In this document: positions 55,106 through 63,846 of the stretch, piece by piece
Numbering within the stretch: the stretch's first letter is position 1
Layout: every line of letters starts with the position of its first letter
From: Armatimonadota bacterium
Lineage (GTDB): Bacteria > Armatimonadota > UBA5829 > DTJY01
Assembly: GCA_023511795.1 (NCBI GenBank)
Contig: JAIMAU010000004.1
Location: 118,382-182,381, forward strand
Reading direction: 5' to 3'
DNA: 64,000 nt
Position numbers and translations under genes: made by a program
The notes under the pieces: model-generated
What the model saw: the letters and a program-made list of their open reading frames with translations, nothing else
Databases searched by the model: none
What the model was told of the DNA's origin: nothing

Positions 55106-56194
55106 CTACCGGTCCGTTATCTTCCGAAGTAATTCAACATAGAATTTGTAGTTTTCAAATGGAACATCCGGAGGCACAGAATGATCAATCGCCGGAATGT
55201 AACCACCTTCATCCATCAATCGTGGGACTTTTCGTAATAACTCATGCTCAATCTCCGCCTTTCCTTTGGCTAGAACACGCTTATCTATACCGCCCCACAA
55301 AACCAGGTTGCGCCCATATTTCTCGCGGATTGGAATCGGCTCCATGCCCGCTGCAATTTCCAAAGGAAAGAAGACATTCACTCCAGCCTCGATGAACAAG
55401 TCAAGAAGCGGCAGATTGTCGCCATCCGAGTCCACAATAATATTGTTTATCCCTTTTGAGCGTATGGAAGCGATAACTTCTTTATAATACGGAAGCACAA
55501 ACTCTCTGAATATATTTGGGCCGACGAGCGGACCATTTTTAAAAGCCATATCTTCCCAAATGTAAACAAAGTCTAACTCGACGTTCGGAAGGGTACGGTC
55601 GAATACACCGATATAGAAATTTGCCCAATGCTCCATTATGTCATGTACCAGTGCAGGATCATCATAATAAACATAGGCAAGCTTTTCTTCGCCAAAGAGG
55701 TTTCGTGGGAAACCATATCCTCCACATATTGCCATACCAACAGGATTTGACCTATTCGCAATCTTCTTCCTGAGCTCATCCCAATTCGGATAACGTTCTG
55801 GGTCAGAAGGGTTGAGACGCCACTTTAGATTTTCCCAATCCTTTCTCTCGGAGACTGGAAACTCGATAAACTGTGACATTGAGAGTTCTGCGTTATCTTT
55901 TCGGTCGCGCTTTACTATTCCCTGTCCATCTCGGTAAGTAATGGTAAATTCGTCTTCTTCCAGCACCTGATACTCAAACGGAGGTCTGTAGGGGTTATGA
56001 GTAAAGCCAGCATCCACTTGGATAAATTCCCAAGCATCCATCTCAAAATACTGCTCCGGCCGCATTCCCTTCGGCAAACCCTCTTGCCACCACCGCTGGA
56101 CCGTAGAATTCCAAAAACCAAGACAATCCCATCGCGGCGGATGATCTACTTGTTCAAAGTTACATGTCTTTAAAAAGCGTTCGCGTGCGTTCAA
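55106..56194 (-). CDS. URO-D superfamily protein (methyltransferase-like), not haem biosynthesis
   Basis: 362 residues of the uroporphyrinogen decarboxylase fold, which also includes corrinoid methyltransferases such as MtaA. The start NARERFLKTCNFEQVDHPPR is typical of the non-haem branch. The strand that carries the zinc ligands H-x-C in MtaA reads IVDSDGDNLP here, so the usual zinc site appears missing. The TTG at 56194 has GAGGAG six bases upstream; a TTG at 56230 would add residues the family lacks. It is the last gene of the operon led from 63747 and may process methylated or otherwise modified sugars. The reaction is unknown. Confidence 0.75.
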   Translation of the reverse strand: MNARERFLKTCNFEQVDHPPRWDCLGFWNSTVQRWWQEGLPKGMRPEQYFEMDAWEFIQVDAGFTHNPYRPPFEYQVLEEDEFTITYRDGQGIVKRDRKDNAELSMSQFIEFPVSERKDWENLKWRLNPSDPERYPNWDELRKKIANRSNPVGMAICGGYGFPRNLFGEEKLAYVYYDDPALVHDIMEHWANFYIGVFDRTLPNVELDFVYIWEDMAFKNGPLVGPNIFREFVLPYYKEVIASIRSKGINNIIVDSDGDNLPLLDLFIEAGVNVFFPLEIAAGMEPIPIREKYGRNLVLWGGIDKRVLAKGKAEIEHELLRKVPRLMDEGGYIPAIDHSVPPDVPFENYKFYVELLRKITDR

Positions 56195-56216
56195 ACCTCT
56201 CTCCTCAGGTGAATTT

Positions 56217-59045
56217 CTACTTCCTTGCAAGATTCAAACTTACCTCCGCAACCCTACGGCGCAGGTCGTCAAGATATTTTGACAACGTGGCGGTAGAAAT
56301 GTGCTTCTCTGCAATTGACTGCAAGTCGGAAAATGCGTTTCTAGCTTCCTCCAGCACCAACTTCGCACTAGAAGTATCCTTACCAGACTTCTCTGCTTCC
56401 GATACAAGCCGGCCCAGAAGGTGAAGAGCACGGAAGTCTTCGTGCCCTTTCCAAAAAGCCTCCCAACGACGTGACGGCACAGGCCCGTTTAAACCAGGGT
56501 AAACAGTTGAGAATGTAGCTAGGCGCTCATTTTTTATATTTGCTGACTCCCAAGGTATCTCACCCCACCACATATGAGCAAAGTATCCCCAGCCTGTAAG
56601 GCCATGGCGGAATGATTGCCAGGCAAGCGAACGGTAATAACCTACTGGATCTAGACGTTTAGAGTCGCCGCTACATACATAAAGCCATATTTCCTTGCCA
56701 GTGTTCCTCATGAAATTGCGAGCGTCTTCGTCCTCTATCACAGGACCGCGAGGCACCCAAATATCAACCGCGTCTTTTATCAGCTTCAGGCGCTCGACCT
56801 CGGTAAAGTTTGCCGTAACCAATATCCTTGCCTTTGGGTCGGCCTCGCGGACCAAGCGGCCAATATCTGCGTGGATTTTGAGCTTCGCCTGTGATGCGGG
56901 CTCATCAACAAGCTCGAATGCAAAATCATTGTAATCTAAGCCAAGAGATTTCAAATGGCCAACCCAATCTCGAAACCAGTTAACGAAACCCCTCCTGTAT
57001 TCGGGACCCATATATTCGAAGCCGGCCTTCTTAGCCACATTGTCGTAGAATAATCCAATACTATATATGCCGGCAACCATTCCATATGATTTATATGCGG
57101 CAACCAACTCATCATGCTTTGTATAGTCTATTGGCTTTGCAAGGTTGCCTTCTTTGTCAAATGTTGGCATCACGAGATTTGGGCTGATAAGGAAGACATT
57201 CACACCGTGCTCAACAGCATCCCTAAGATACGCCTGAGGATTTGCCTGCGCCCAAGATATTTTCAGTATGTCGCCCCACGTGCAAATCCATGGCTTCGGC
57301 TCGCGAGGTAGATCCAACGGATAGATTGTAAAGCTTACCTTCACCTTTTGTTCAGGTCCTCCTGTCAGCGGCTTGACGCTTAGAAAACCTGTGTAATCTC
57401 CTGCCTCCAAACCATCGGTTTTAACCACAAGGAACACTTGGCTGCTTTGCTCCGAAGGAATCGTCAATCTGCCTGCTTCGTCTATAAGCGGAAGCGCATC
57501 GCCGACAAAGGTTTCGGCCTCAGCATCTTCTTTAACAAACACGCATGTTCGAATCTGCACATGGTCCGCTGGAATATTTCCTGTAGATTGGTCAATGACT
57601 ATTCGGAAATCGAGCGTTGAGTCGCTTAAATTTGTTATATTGAAAGCCATGTACACTTTCTCGCCGCGGTATGCTATGGCATGAACTTCAGGAGACGGTT
57701 GGATATCTTTCGGAATATCATAGGGCTTCAACTGCGTCCAAGGGTCAGCAGGCCATATGGCAAACTCACGGCCTGGTTCGACAGCAATTTTTAGTTTCTT
57801 GATTTTGGCGTGGAACTCGGTGATAGATAAACAACGCTCAAGTTCGTCAAGAGATCTTGACATCCCTGCAAGCTGACCGGAAGTCGCCTCTGGAATGTAT
57901 TGCACAGACTTGAATACGGCATCGCGTCGTGCTTTGAGCGCTTCAAAGCTGGCAGCTAGACTATCCGTCATGTCTTTTGGCATTCTTCTTAAATACAACT
58001 CTAGGGTTCTCAATCTTGCAGAAATCTCCGCAAGCCTTGTTCTAATAAGAGGAACATCATAAGGCCGTAAAATCCTATAGAAAGGCTTGCCCCCGACCGA
58101 AGCTTCGAGAACAGCCGTAAGCCTACCTTCCTCTCTAAACTCATCAACAAGGTGGAACTTTTGAGAGGAATGAGGTTCTATCGAAAGCGTAATCTCTCGT
58201 ATTGTTTTTGGAAGAGCTTCCATTAAATAAGTTTCCATGCGCATTTGGAGCGACTTATTAGTAGTATTCGTCACTTCCCCGCTGCGTTCAACAACACCGT
58301 TCGGTGAAGCTAGAAACTGCTTGATGTTTATGACGGGAACATCGGTACCGAAAACAAGCATTCCAAAGTTATCCGGCTCGTGAAAGCCTGCTTTCACCGG
58401 CGACCAAGAACTAAACTCGCCGCTCGACCTACTCTCGCGACTAAAGTTGACTTTCCAGCGTGTACCAGGCTCTGGCGAAGAACCAAAAACGGAAAAGGGT
58501 ATTTCTATTTCAGCAGACCAGCCATCCCTTCGCAGAGAAACCGCCGCCTTCCAATCAGCGTTCCAAGAGCTATCAGTTTGCGTTGGCTTAGGCTTTATAG
58601 CGTCATACATTGTCCCTGAAATACCCACGGCGAAGTGATAATAAGATTGCATTTCGCGCTCAGGTTGGATGAAAACCTCAACACAATCGGCGCGAAAGAT
58701 GTCGCTATCCCGCTCTTCGAGCCTGCCAACGACTCTAGGCATCTTCTCCTCGTGGCAATCGAAGGCTATATAAAGCATGCGCTCAGAATAACAAACATAG
58801 ATTTGCGTATCTTGAGTTGGCATGCGCCAAGTACGCATTAAGAGAGTGTAAGGTACTTTCGTTGCCAGTCCCCACTCATCATCACTTAGCCGGCCGTCAA
58901 TCGCTATCGGTCGAGTAATCCTCGGAATGGTCAGCAACGGCGATGATGATTTGGGCTCCTCCGCATTTGCTGGAATTTGAGCAAGAACAACTTTGGCGAA
59001 TACAATTAGTGAAATGGTTTTCAGCGCAACCCTTCGTGCACCCAT
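56217..59045 (-). CDS. Exported CBM9 - DUF4091 glycoside hydrolase-like protein
   Basis: 942 residues with a signal peptide (ISLIVFAKVVLAQIPANA). The N-terminal domain (about 38-235) is carbohydrate-binding family 9-like (ITRPIAIDGRLSDDEWGLA, FRADCVEVFIQPE). A helical linker region follows. From about 530 a beta domain and a barrel-like region resemble DUF4091/GH123-type hydrolases, with the fold block DYNDFAFELVDEP, whose acidic pair could be catalytic, and LTGWGYFAHMWWGEIPWES near the end. It probably cleaves a glycan in the periplasm to feed the sugar permeases encoded just upstream (12-base gap). Confidence 0.8.
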   Translation of the reverse strand: MGARRVALKTISLIVFAKVVLAQIPANAEEPKSSSPLLTIPRITRPIAIDGRLSDDEWGLATKVPYTLLMRTWRMPTQDTQIYVCYSERMLYIAFDCHEEKMPRVVGRLEERDSDIFRADCVEVFIQPEREMQSYYHFAVGISGTMYDAIKPKPTQTDSSWNADWKAAVSLRRDGWSAEIEIPFSVFGSSPEPGTRWKVNFSRESRSSGEFSSWSPVKAGFHEPDNFGMLVFGTDVPVINIKQFLASPNGVVERSGEVTNTTNKSLQMRMETYLMEALPKTIREITLSIEPHSSQKFHLVDEFREEGRLTAVLEASVGGKPFYRILRPYDVPLIRTRLAEISARLRTLELYLRRMPKDMTDSLAASFEALKARRDAVFKSVQYIPEATSGQLAGMSRSLDELERCLSITEFHAKIKKLKIAVEPGREFAIWPADPWTQLKPYDIPKDIQPSPEVHAIAYRGEKVYMAFNITNLSDSTLDFRIVIDQSTGNIPADHVQIRTCVFVKEDAEAETFVGDALPLIDEAGRLTIPSEQSSQVFLVVKTDGLEAGDYTGFLSVKPLTGGPEQKVKVSFTIYPLDLPREPKPWICTWGDILKISWAQANPQAYLRDAVEHGVNVFLISPNLVMPTFDKEGNLAKPIDYTKHDELVAAYKSYGMVAGIYSIGLFYDNVAKKAGFEYMGPEYRRGFVNWFRDWVGHLKSLGLDYNDFAFELVDEPASQAKLKIHADIGRLVREADPKARILVTANFTEVERLKLIKDAVDIWVPRGPVIEDEDARNFMRNTGKEIWLYVCSGDSKRLDPVGYYRSLAWQSFRHGLTGWGYFAHMWWGEIPWESANIKNERLATFSTVYPGLNGPVPSRRWEAFWKGHEDFRALHLLGRLVSEAEKSGKDTSSAKLVLEEARNAFSDLQSIAEKHISTATLSKYLDDLRRRVAEVSLNLARK

Positions 59046-59057
59046 CTATGTTACCTT

Positions 59058-59888
59058 TCAGCCCTTTATGCCCGTCATTGTTATTCCTTGAATGAAGGTT
59101 CGCTGTGTGAAGAAGAAAAGTATGACAATGGGAATAGTTACGACTGTTGACACAGCCATGAGCATCCCCCAATAGGAACCGTACTGGCTTGAAAACATCG
59201 CCAATCCAAGTGAAAGTGTATATTTCGACTGATCAAAGAGGTAGATTAGAGGTCCGAGATAGTCATTCCACGCACCCATAAAGCTAAACAGTGCTACTGT
59301 CGCCAGCGCCGGTTTCGAAAGGGGCACTATCACTCCTCGGTATATCTGAAGTTCCGAACAGCCATCGATTCGTGCCGCATCAGTCAAGTCTTTAGGAATA
59401 GACATAAAGAACTGCCGGAGGAGGAAAATTAGAAATGCGTTGCCAAGAAACGACGGCACTATCAGTGGGAGAAATGTATCTATCCAGCCAAGCTTGGTAA
59501 AAATAGTAAACAATGGAACCATCACTACCTGATAAGGAAGCATCATAGTGCTGAGGAGAAGGAAAAAAACGAAATCTCTTCCTCGCCAAGGTATTATTGC
59601 AAGCCCATATGCTACAAGTGAACAAGAAAGCAATGCGCCAATAACGTTGGATACCGAAATAATTAGCGTATTCCTCAAATAGGTAAAAAACGGGACAAAA
59701 GTTAAACCCTCGGTATAGTTCGACCACTTAAGTGGATGCGGAATCCACACCGGCGGTATTCGGAAAATTTGGTTTTCAGTCTTAAGAGATGTTGTTATCA
59801 ACCAGTAAAATGGCAGAAAGAAAGCCACGCTGAAGATAATCAGCGCGCAATAGGTTGCAATTCGTAATACTTTGCTTTCCCTCGCCAT
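59058..59888 (-). CDS. CUT1-family sugar ABC permease, MalG-like
   Basis: 276 residues with six membrane helices. The cytoplasmic EAA-type loop, which contacts the ATPase, reads LTDAARIDGCSELQIYRGVI. The start follows GGAGG, three bases after the MalF-like gene. It pairs with that protein to import mono- or oligosaccharides. Confidence 0.92.
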   Translation of the reverse strand: MARESKVLRIATYCALIIFSVAFFLPFYWLITTSLKTENQIFRIPPVWIPHPLKWSNYTEGLTFVPFFTYLRNTLIISVSNVIGALLSCSLVAYGLAIIPWRGRDFVFFLLLSTMMLPYQVVMVPLFTIFTKLGWIDTFLPLIVPSFLGNAFLIFLLRQFFMSIPKDLTDAARIDGCSELQIYRGVIVPLSKPALATVALFSFMGAWNDYLGPLIYLFDQSKYTLSLGLAMFSSQYGSYWGMLMAVSTVVTIPIVILFFFTQRTFIQGITMTGIKG

Positions 59889-59891
59889 AGC

Positions 59892-60827
59892 CTAGCGTCC
59901 TCCATAGTAAACATATCGTGCCGATGTCTTAAAAATTAGCAGGGTAGCTGCCATAATAAGCATAAAAAGCAGCCAAGCCATTGCACAAGCGTACCCCATT
60001 TTGAAAAACTGGAATGCATTTTGGAACAAGTACATAGAAAACATCATCGTCGAGTTTACAGGACCGCCCGTTCCGCGAGTCATAACCCATGCCTGAGTGA
60101 AATATTGCAGACTACCTATGACACCCATAACAGCAGTAAAGAAAATGTATGGACTCATAAAAGGTATTGTTACGTGACGCGTTTTCTGCCAGCCGGTTGC
60201 TCCATCGAGACTTGCCGCCTCATAAAGCTCATGAGGCACGTCTTGAAGTCCCGCAAGATAGATTACAACCCATGCGCCCACACCCCAGACGCTCATTAGA
60301 ATCAGAGCGGGTTTTGACCAGCGCGGGTCGGCAAGCCATCCTGGACCATTAATTTGTGGGAGGCCAACTGCTGCGAGAATCTTGCCGAACCCTTCTATTA
60401 TTGCGTTTACTAGGCCGTTCTCGGGATTTAGAATCCATAGCCAGAGTACCGAGCTTGCAACCACAGGAACTATCGACGGGAGGTAGAAAATAGTGCGGAA
60501 GAACGCAAGCCCCCGCACTTTCGCATTCAAGAGAACAGCTAGTGCAAAAGCGGTGATAATCCCAAGTGGGACAGCAAACACTGTATAATAAACAGTGTTC
60601 CAGAGTGCCTCGCGCAAGAGGCGGTCATGAAGCATGAATTCGTAATTTCCCATCCCTATCCACACAGGCGGCTTGAGTCCTGTATATCGGCAGAAGGAAT
60701 AATATAGGGATGCGGCCATAGGATATAGTGTGAACCCAACAAGCCCCAGCAATGCGGGAAGAGTAAAGAGTAGCCCATTCCGCATATTTACCTTTTCAAT
60801 TCGGCTTGTTCTTTTGAACCTTTTCAT
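59892..60827 (-). CDS. CUT1-family sugar ABC permease, MalF-like
   Basis: 311 residues with six membrane helices and the EAA loop LYEAASLDGATGWQKTRHVT. ATG 60827 gives the basic N-terminus common in this family; ATG 60785 with AAAGG upstream is an alternative. No solute-binding protein or ATPase gene lies in the operon, although these normally accompany such permeases. Confidence 0.92.
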   Translation of the reverse strand: MKRFKRTSRIEKVNMRNGLLFTLPALLGLVGFTLYPMAASLYYSFCRYTGLKPPVWIGMGNYEFMLHDRLLREALWNTVYYTVFAVPLGIITAFALAVLLNAKVRGLAFFRTIFYLPSIVPVVASSVLWLWILNPENGLVNAIIEGFGKILAAVGLPQINGPGWLADPRWSKPALILMSVWGVGAWVVIYLAGLQDVPHELYEAASLDGATGWQKTRHVTIPFMSPYIFFTAVMGVIGSLQYFTQAWVMTRGTGGPVNSTMMFSMYLFQNAFQFFKMGYACAMAWLLFMLIMAATLLIFKTSARYVYYGGR

Positions 60828-60844
60828 ACTCTGAAGCCACGCCT

Positions 60845-61963
60845 CTAATTAATACTTGCTACTTCCCGATATATCTTAACTACACGTCGTGCAGTTGCAT
60901 CCCAATTGAATGTCTTTGCGCGCTTTAACCCCCGAGCAGATAATTCGGACCTTAGTGACATGTTTGATAGCACCTCCGCCATTGCGTCCGCTAGTGCTTC
61001 CGGTGTTGGGTCAACGGCTAATCCTGCGTCGCCAATGACTTCCGGCAGAGCTGAGAGATTGCTTGTAATAACAGGCACCCCGCACGCCATTGCCTCCAAC
61101 GCGGGGAGACCAAATCCTTCGTATACCGAAGGATAGACGCTGAGGTCGGCCGCATTGTAGAAATGTGGCAAATCCTCATTGGACACGACTCCGGTCAGCA
61201 TCAAGTCTTCCGAGATTCCAATGGAATCAGCCAGCCTTAATAGCTGGCGGTCCTGTCCACGGTGATTTCCCAATATGACAAGTTTGTGCTTTATTGGCAA
61301 GATTCCTTTTAGAATCCCAAAAGCACGAATAAGGGAATGGATATTCTTCCTTGCAGGAATCACCCCAACGGTAACAATAAACGACTGGCTTATAGAATAC
61401 TTTTCTTGAATAATTTTCTTTGAATAAGCTTTATCGAGTGGCTGGAATTGTTCTTCTACCCCTGGATAGACAACCTCAATTTTCTCCGGCGGCACGCAAT
61501 ACAATTCTATCATCTCGCTCTTTGTGAAATTTGAAAGCACAAGTATCCTTGCCGCTCGACGCGCTCCAATTCTCATGCCTAGGTCAAGGAGAAACCGGTC
61601 TTTGAATGAAAAGAATTGTGGACACCGTCGGAATGATACATCATGAACAGAAGTAATTATTGGACATGGGGCATATGGGGGCATTGAGTATTGAACATGT
61701 GCAACTTGTACCCTATCTTTTCCTAGCATACGCGGGAATGACCACAAGCACCAGTCCCGGCCAGTCAATGCGCTTAGCTGACGAACTGCGAAACCACTAG
61801 TTTCTGATGGATTGGGTGGCGGAAGCTTCGAAAATGTATAAAGGAGATATTCATCCTGATGGCCCTCATTAATTCTGGAAATGCCTCCAATTAAACCGCG
61901 CCAATACGTCCGGTCGCCGGAGAATCCACCCTGGATGAGGCGAGCATCAATCCCTATTTTCAT
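60845..61963 (-). CDS. Glycosyltransferase, GT4 family
   Basis: A 372-residue GT-B enzyme. The C-terminal nucleotide-sugar site has the EX7E motif in YPSVYEGFGLPALEAMACG, and FIVTVGVIPARKNIHSLIRA is the central hinge region. The N-terminus MKIGIDARLIQGG is typical of mannosyl- or rhamnosyl-type transferases. The ATG overlaps the stop of the ABC ATPase gene by four bases (ATGA). It likely adds a sugar to the glycan moved by that transporter. Confidence 0.88.
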   Translation of the reverse strand: MKIGIDARLIQGGFSGDRTYWRGLIGGISRINEGHQDEYLLYTFSKLPPPNPSETSGFAVRQLSALTGRDWCLWSFPRMLGKDRVQVAHVQYSMPPYAPCPIITSVHDVSFRRCPQFFSFKDRFLLDLGMRIGARRAARILVLSNFTKSEMIELYCVPPEKIEVVYPGVEEQFQPLDKAYSKKIIQEKYSISQSFIVTVGVIPARKNIHSLIRAFGILKGILPIKHKLVILGNHRGQDRQLLRLADSIGISEDLMLTGVVSNEDLPHFYNAADLSVYPSVYEGFGLPALEAMACGVPVITSNLSALPEVIGDAGLAVDPTPEALADAMAEVLSNMSLRSELSARGLKRAKTFNWDATARRVVKIYREVASIN

Positions 61964-62709
61964 TTTTCGACCACCGGGCGAGGCATCTTGCAATGCGCAA
62001 GATAGGAATCAATGACTTTTTCCACGCCATCATCCAAGCGAATCTCCCCAGCATCAAGCCAAATTGCGCGGCTCGCCACTTCGCGCACTGCTTTCATATC
62101 GTGAGATACAAAAATAATTGTCTTGCCTTTGTTTTGAAACTCGCATACTTTTTCGTAGCATCTTTGCTGGAATGCTTCATCACCAACCGCCAGGACCTCA
62201 TCAACGAGTAGTATGTCTGGGTCCACTTGCACTGCTATTGAGAACCCCAGGCGCATTACCATACCGGAAGAATACGTGCGAAGTGGTGCATCGATGAACC
62301 GCTCCAGTTCAGCAAACTTGACTATCTCGTCCATCCGACGACGGACCTCCTTGCGTGGGAGACCCAAGATAGATGCATTTAGATATATATTCTCAATCCC
62401 GGTCAAGTCAGGATGGAAACCTGCCCCAAGCTCAAGCAGTGCAGAAACTCGTCCTTTTACTTCAACTAAGCCGGATGTAGGCTTGTAAACAGACCCTATA
62501 ATCCCTAGAAGAGTGCTCTTGCCCGAACCATTTTCTCCAATTACAGCAAGCGTCTCACCAGATTGAACTGAAAAGCTAATCCCCTTGAGGGCATAAATGA
62601 TCTCATATTTTGGTCTGCGGAACGAGAGCACTAGCGATTTAAGAGTGCCAAATCTATCATGGTATAGACGAAATGTTTTTGTAAGGTTTTCAATACGTAT
62701 GATTTCCAT
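61960..62709 (-). CDS. Polysaccharide-export ABC ATPase, Wzt/TagH-like
   Basis: 249 residues with Walker A IGENGSGKSTLLG, family block VSALLELGAGFHPDLTGIENIYLN, signature TYSSGMVMRLGFSIA and Walker B DPDILLVDEVLAVGDEAF. It ends soon after the ATPase core, so it lacks the C-terminal carbohydrate-binding domain that selects modified O-antigen in long Wzt proteins. The start is two bases after the permease gene. Confidence 0.92.
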   Translation of the reverse strand: MEIIRIENLTKTFRLYHDRFGTLKSLVLSFRRPKYEIIYALKGISFSVQSGETLAVIGENGSGKSTLLGIIGSVYKPTSGLVEVKGRVSALLELGAGFHPDLTGIENIYLNASILGLPRKEVRRRMDEIVKFAELERFIDAPLRTYSSGMVMRLGFSIAVQVDPDILLVDEVLAVGDEAFQQRCYEKVCEFQNKGKTIIFVSHDMKAVREVASRAIWLDAGEIRLDDGVEKVIDSYLAHCKMPRPVVEK

Positions 62710-62711
62710 AT

Positions 62712-63542
62712 TTAAAGTAACTCAGCAAACAGCCACTTCTTGCGATTGAAAAAGGTATAGCCAGCAATAAAAATTAAAAGTGAAGTTACTGCCGCAAGTC
62801 CAAGGTATGTGTAATTCATCCCTAGGTCTCTTATTTCACCAACGTTGAATGGAGGTAGAAGAAGCTTTCGATATGCAATCATTAACATTGAGAGCGGATT
62901 TAGATAGAAAAACTTCAGCACAAGCCCCTGGTATGCCGCTGGTATTTTATCCGAATAGTAAATCTGCTCAACAAGAAAAATGATTGGAGTACCATAAAAT
63001 GCCACTGTAAGAAGCACAGTCATCATGTATTTGATATCTTCATAAAATACATTAAGACATGATATAAACAGTGATATCCCAAGCGTTAGGATAAGCTGGA
63101 TGAGCACAACAACCGGCAGTAGTAACCAAGTTAGCAAGATGGGAGTTCCCAACACTAGTAAGTAAATAAAGAAAAGGCCGAGTGCCAAAATAAAATGCAC
63201 TAGATTTGACAAAACAATTGAAACAGGAAGCGCCTCTCGCGGAAAGTATGTCTTCTTTACCAAGTCACCATGCATTAAAACTGACATACTCGAATCGAGA
63301 AGCGACATTTGAAAGAAGGTCCATGGCAAAAAAGCACAAAGCAAATATGCGGAATAGTTTGGAATCTTTACATTCATTATAAATTTGAACACTATGGTAA
63401 TTGTCGCAACCTGGAGAAGTGGATTAGCGAGCGACCAGAAAAATCCTAAAACTGAGTTCTTATACCTGACTCGTATGTCACGTATGACAAGATTTAACAC
63501 TAGCTCTCGGTATTTCCAAAGTTCTGCTAGCTCTCTAATCAT
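62712..63542 (-). CDS. Polysaccharide-export ABC-2 permease, Wzm-like
   Basis: 276 residues with six membrane helices. It begins LAELWKYRELVLNLVIRDIR, with RYKNSVLGFFWSLANPLLQ, a hallmark of O-antigen and teichoic-acid exporters. AGGAGG precedes the ATG at 63542; an upstream open frame to 63581 is inside the HTH gene. It would move a lipid-linked glycan across the inner membrane. Confidence 0.92.
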   Translation of the reverse strand: MIRELAELWKYRELVLNLVIRDIRVRYKNSVLGFFWSLANPLLQVATITIVFKFIMNVKIPNYSAYLLCAFLPWTFFQMSLLDSSMSVLMHGDLVKKTYFPREALPVSIVLSNLVHFILALGLFFIYLLVLGTPILLTWLLLPVVVLIQLILTLGISLFISCLNVFYEDIKYMMTVLLTVAFYGTPIIFLVEQIYYSDKIPAAYQGLVLKFFYLNPLSMLMIAYRKLLLPPFNVGEIRDLGMNYTYLGLAAVTSLLIFIAGYTFFNRKKWLFAELL

Positions 63543-63747
63543 CCGCTGGCCTCCTATCGGCCTCCTCGCGAACAGGCACAAGTAACTTCATCAGCTCCGC
63601 GCCAGGAATCAAAACCTTTCGCTTTCCTGCAACACGGTAGGCATTAACCTTTCCCTGGCGAATATACGAGCGAATAGATGATTGACTGACCTTAAGGTAA
63701 TTTGCGGCTTGCTCGATGGTATAGAGATCAGGGAATTCGTCTGCCAT
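63535..63747 (-). CDS. Excisionase-type (MerR-like) helix-turn-helix DNA-binding protein
   Basis: 70 residues carrying one winged helix-turn-helix of the excisionase/BldC type: YTIEQAANYLKVSQSSIRSY, then RQGKVNAYRVAGKRKVLIP. GAGG lies five bases before the ATG at 63747; a start at 63777 is possible. The gene leads an eight-gene run and overlaps the Wzm gene by eight bases, so it is a likely autoregulator of the glycan operon rather than a phage excisionase. Confidence 0.82.
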   Translation of the reverse strand: MADEFPDLYTIEQAANYLKVSQSSIRSYIRQGKVNAYRVAGKRKVLIPGAELMKLLVPVREEADRRPADD

Positions 63748-63817
63748 ATTGTCCTCACAGATACTAGCATGCGGCAACAGGCTGTTAGTTCAAAAACTAA
63801 ACATGGTTACCATCCGT

Positions 63818-63846
63818 AGTATAGCGTTATTGATATTAGTTGTCAA
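63818..63846 (-). promoter_or_regulatory. Palindrome-rich promoter of the glycan operon
   Basis: Minus strand: TTGACA (63846-63841), a 17-nt spacer and TATACT (63823-63818). The -35 lies in the inverted repeat GTCAA-ATC-TTGAC (63842-63854, + strand). Near the start point are ATGGT-T-ACCAT (63803-63813) and TTAGTT-CAAA-AACTAA (63785-63800). These are candidate operators for the HTH protein encoded first in the operon. From here to base 64000 no gene was recognised. Confidence 0.65.

Noticed and set aside
55106..56194. Haem-pathway uroporphyrinogen decarboxylase (hemE)
   Set aside because: The N-terminus and glycan-operon context match the non-haem branch of the superfamily.
63535..63747. Phage excisionase or integrated element
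   Set aside because: No integrase, attachment repeats or phage genes are nearby, and the gene overlaps a glycan-export permease. A transcription regulator is more likely.
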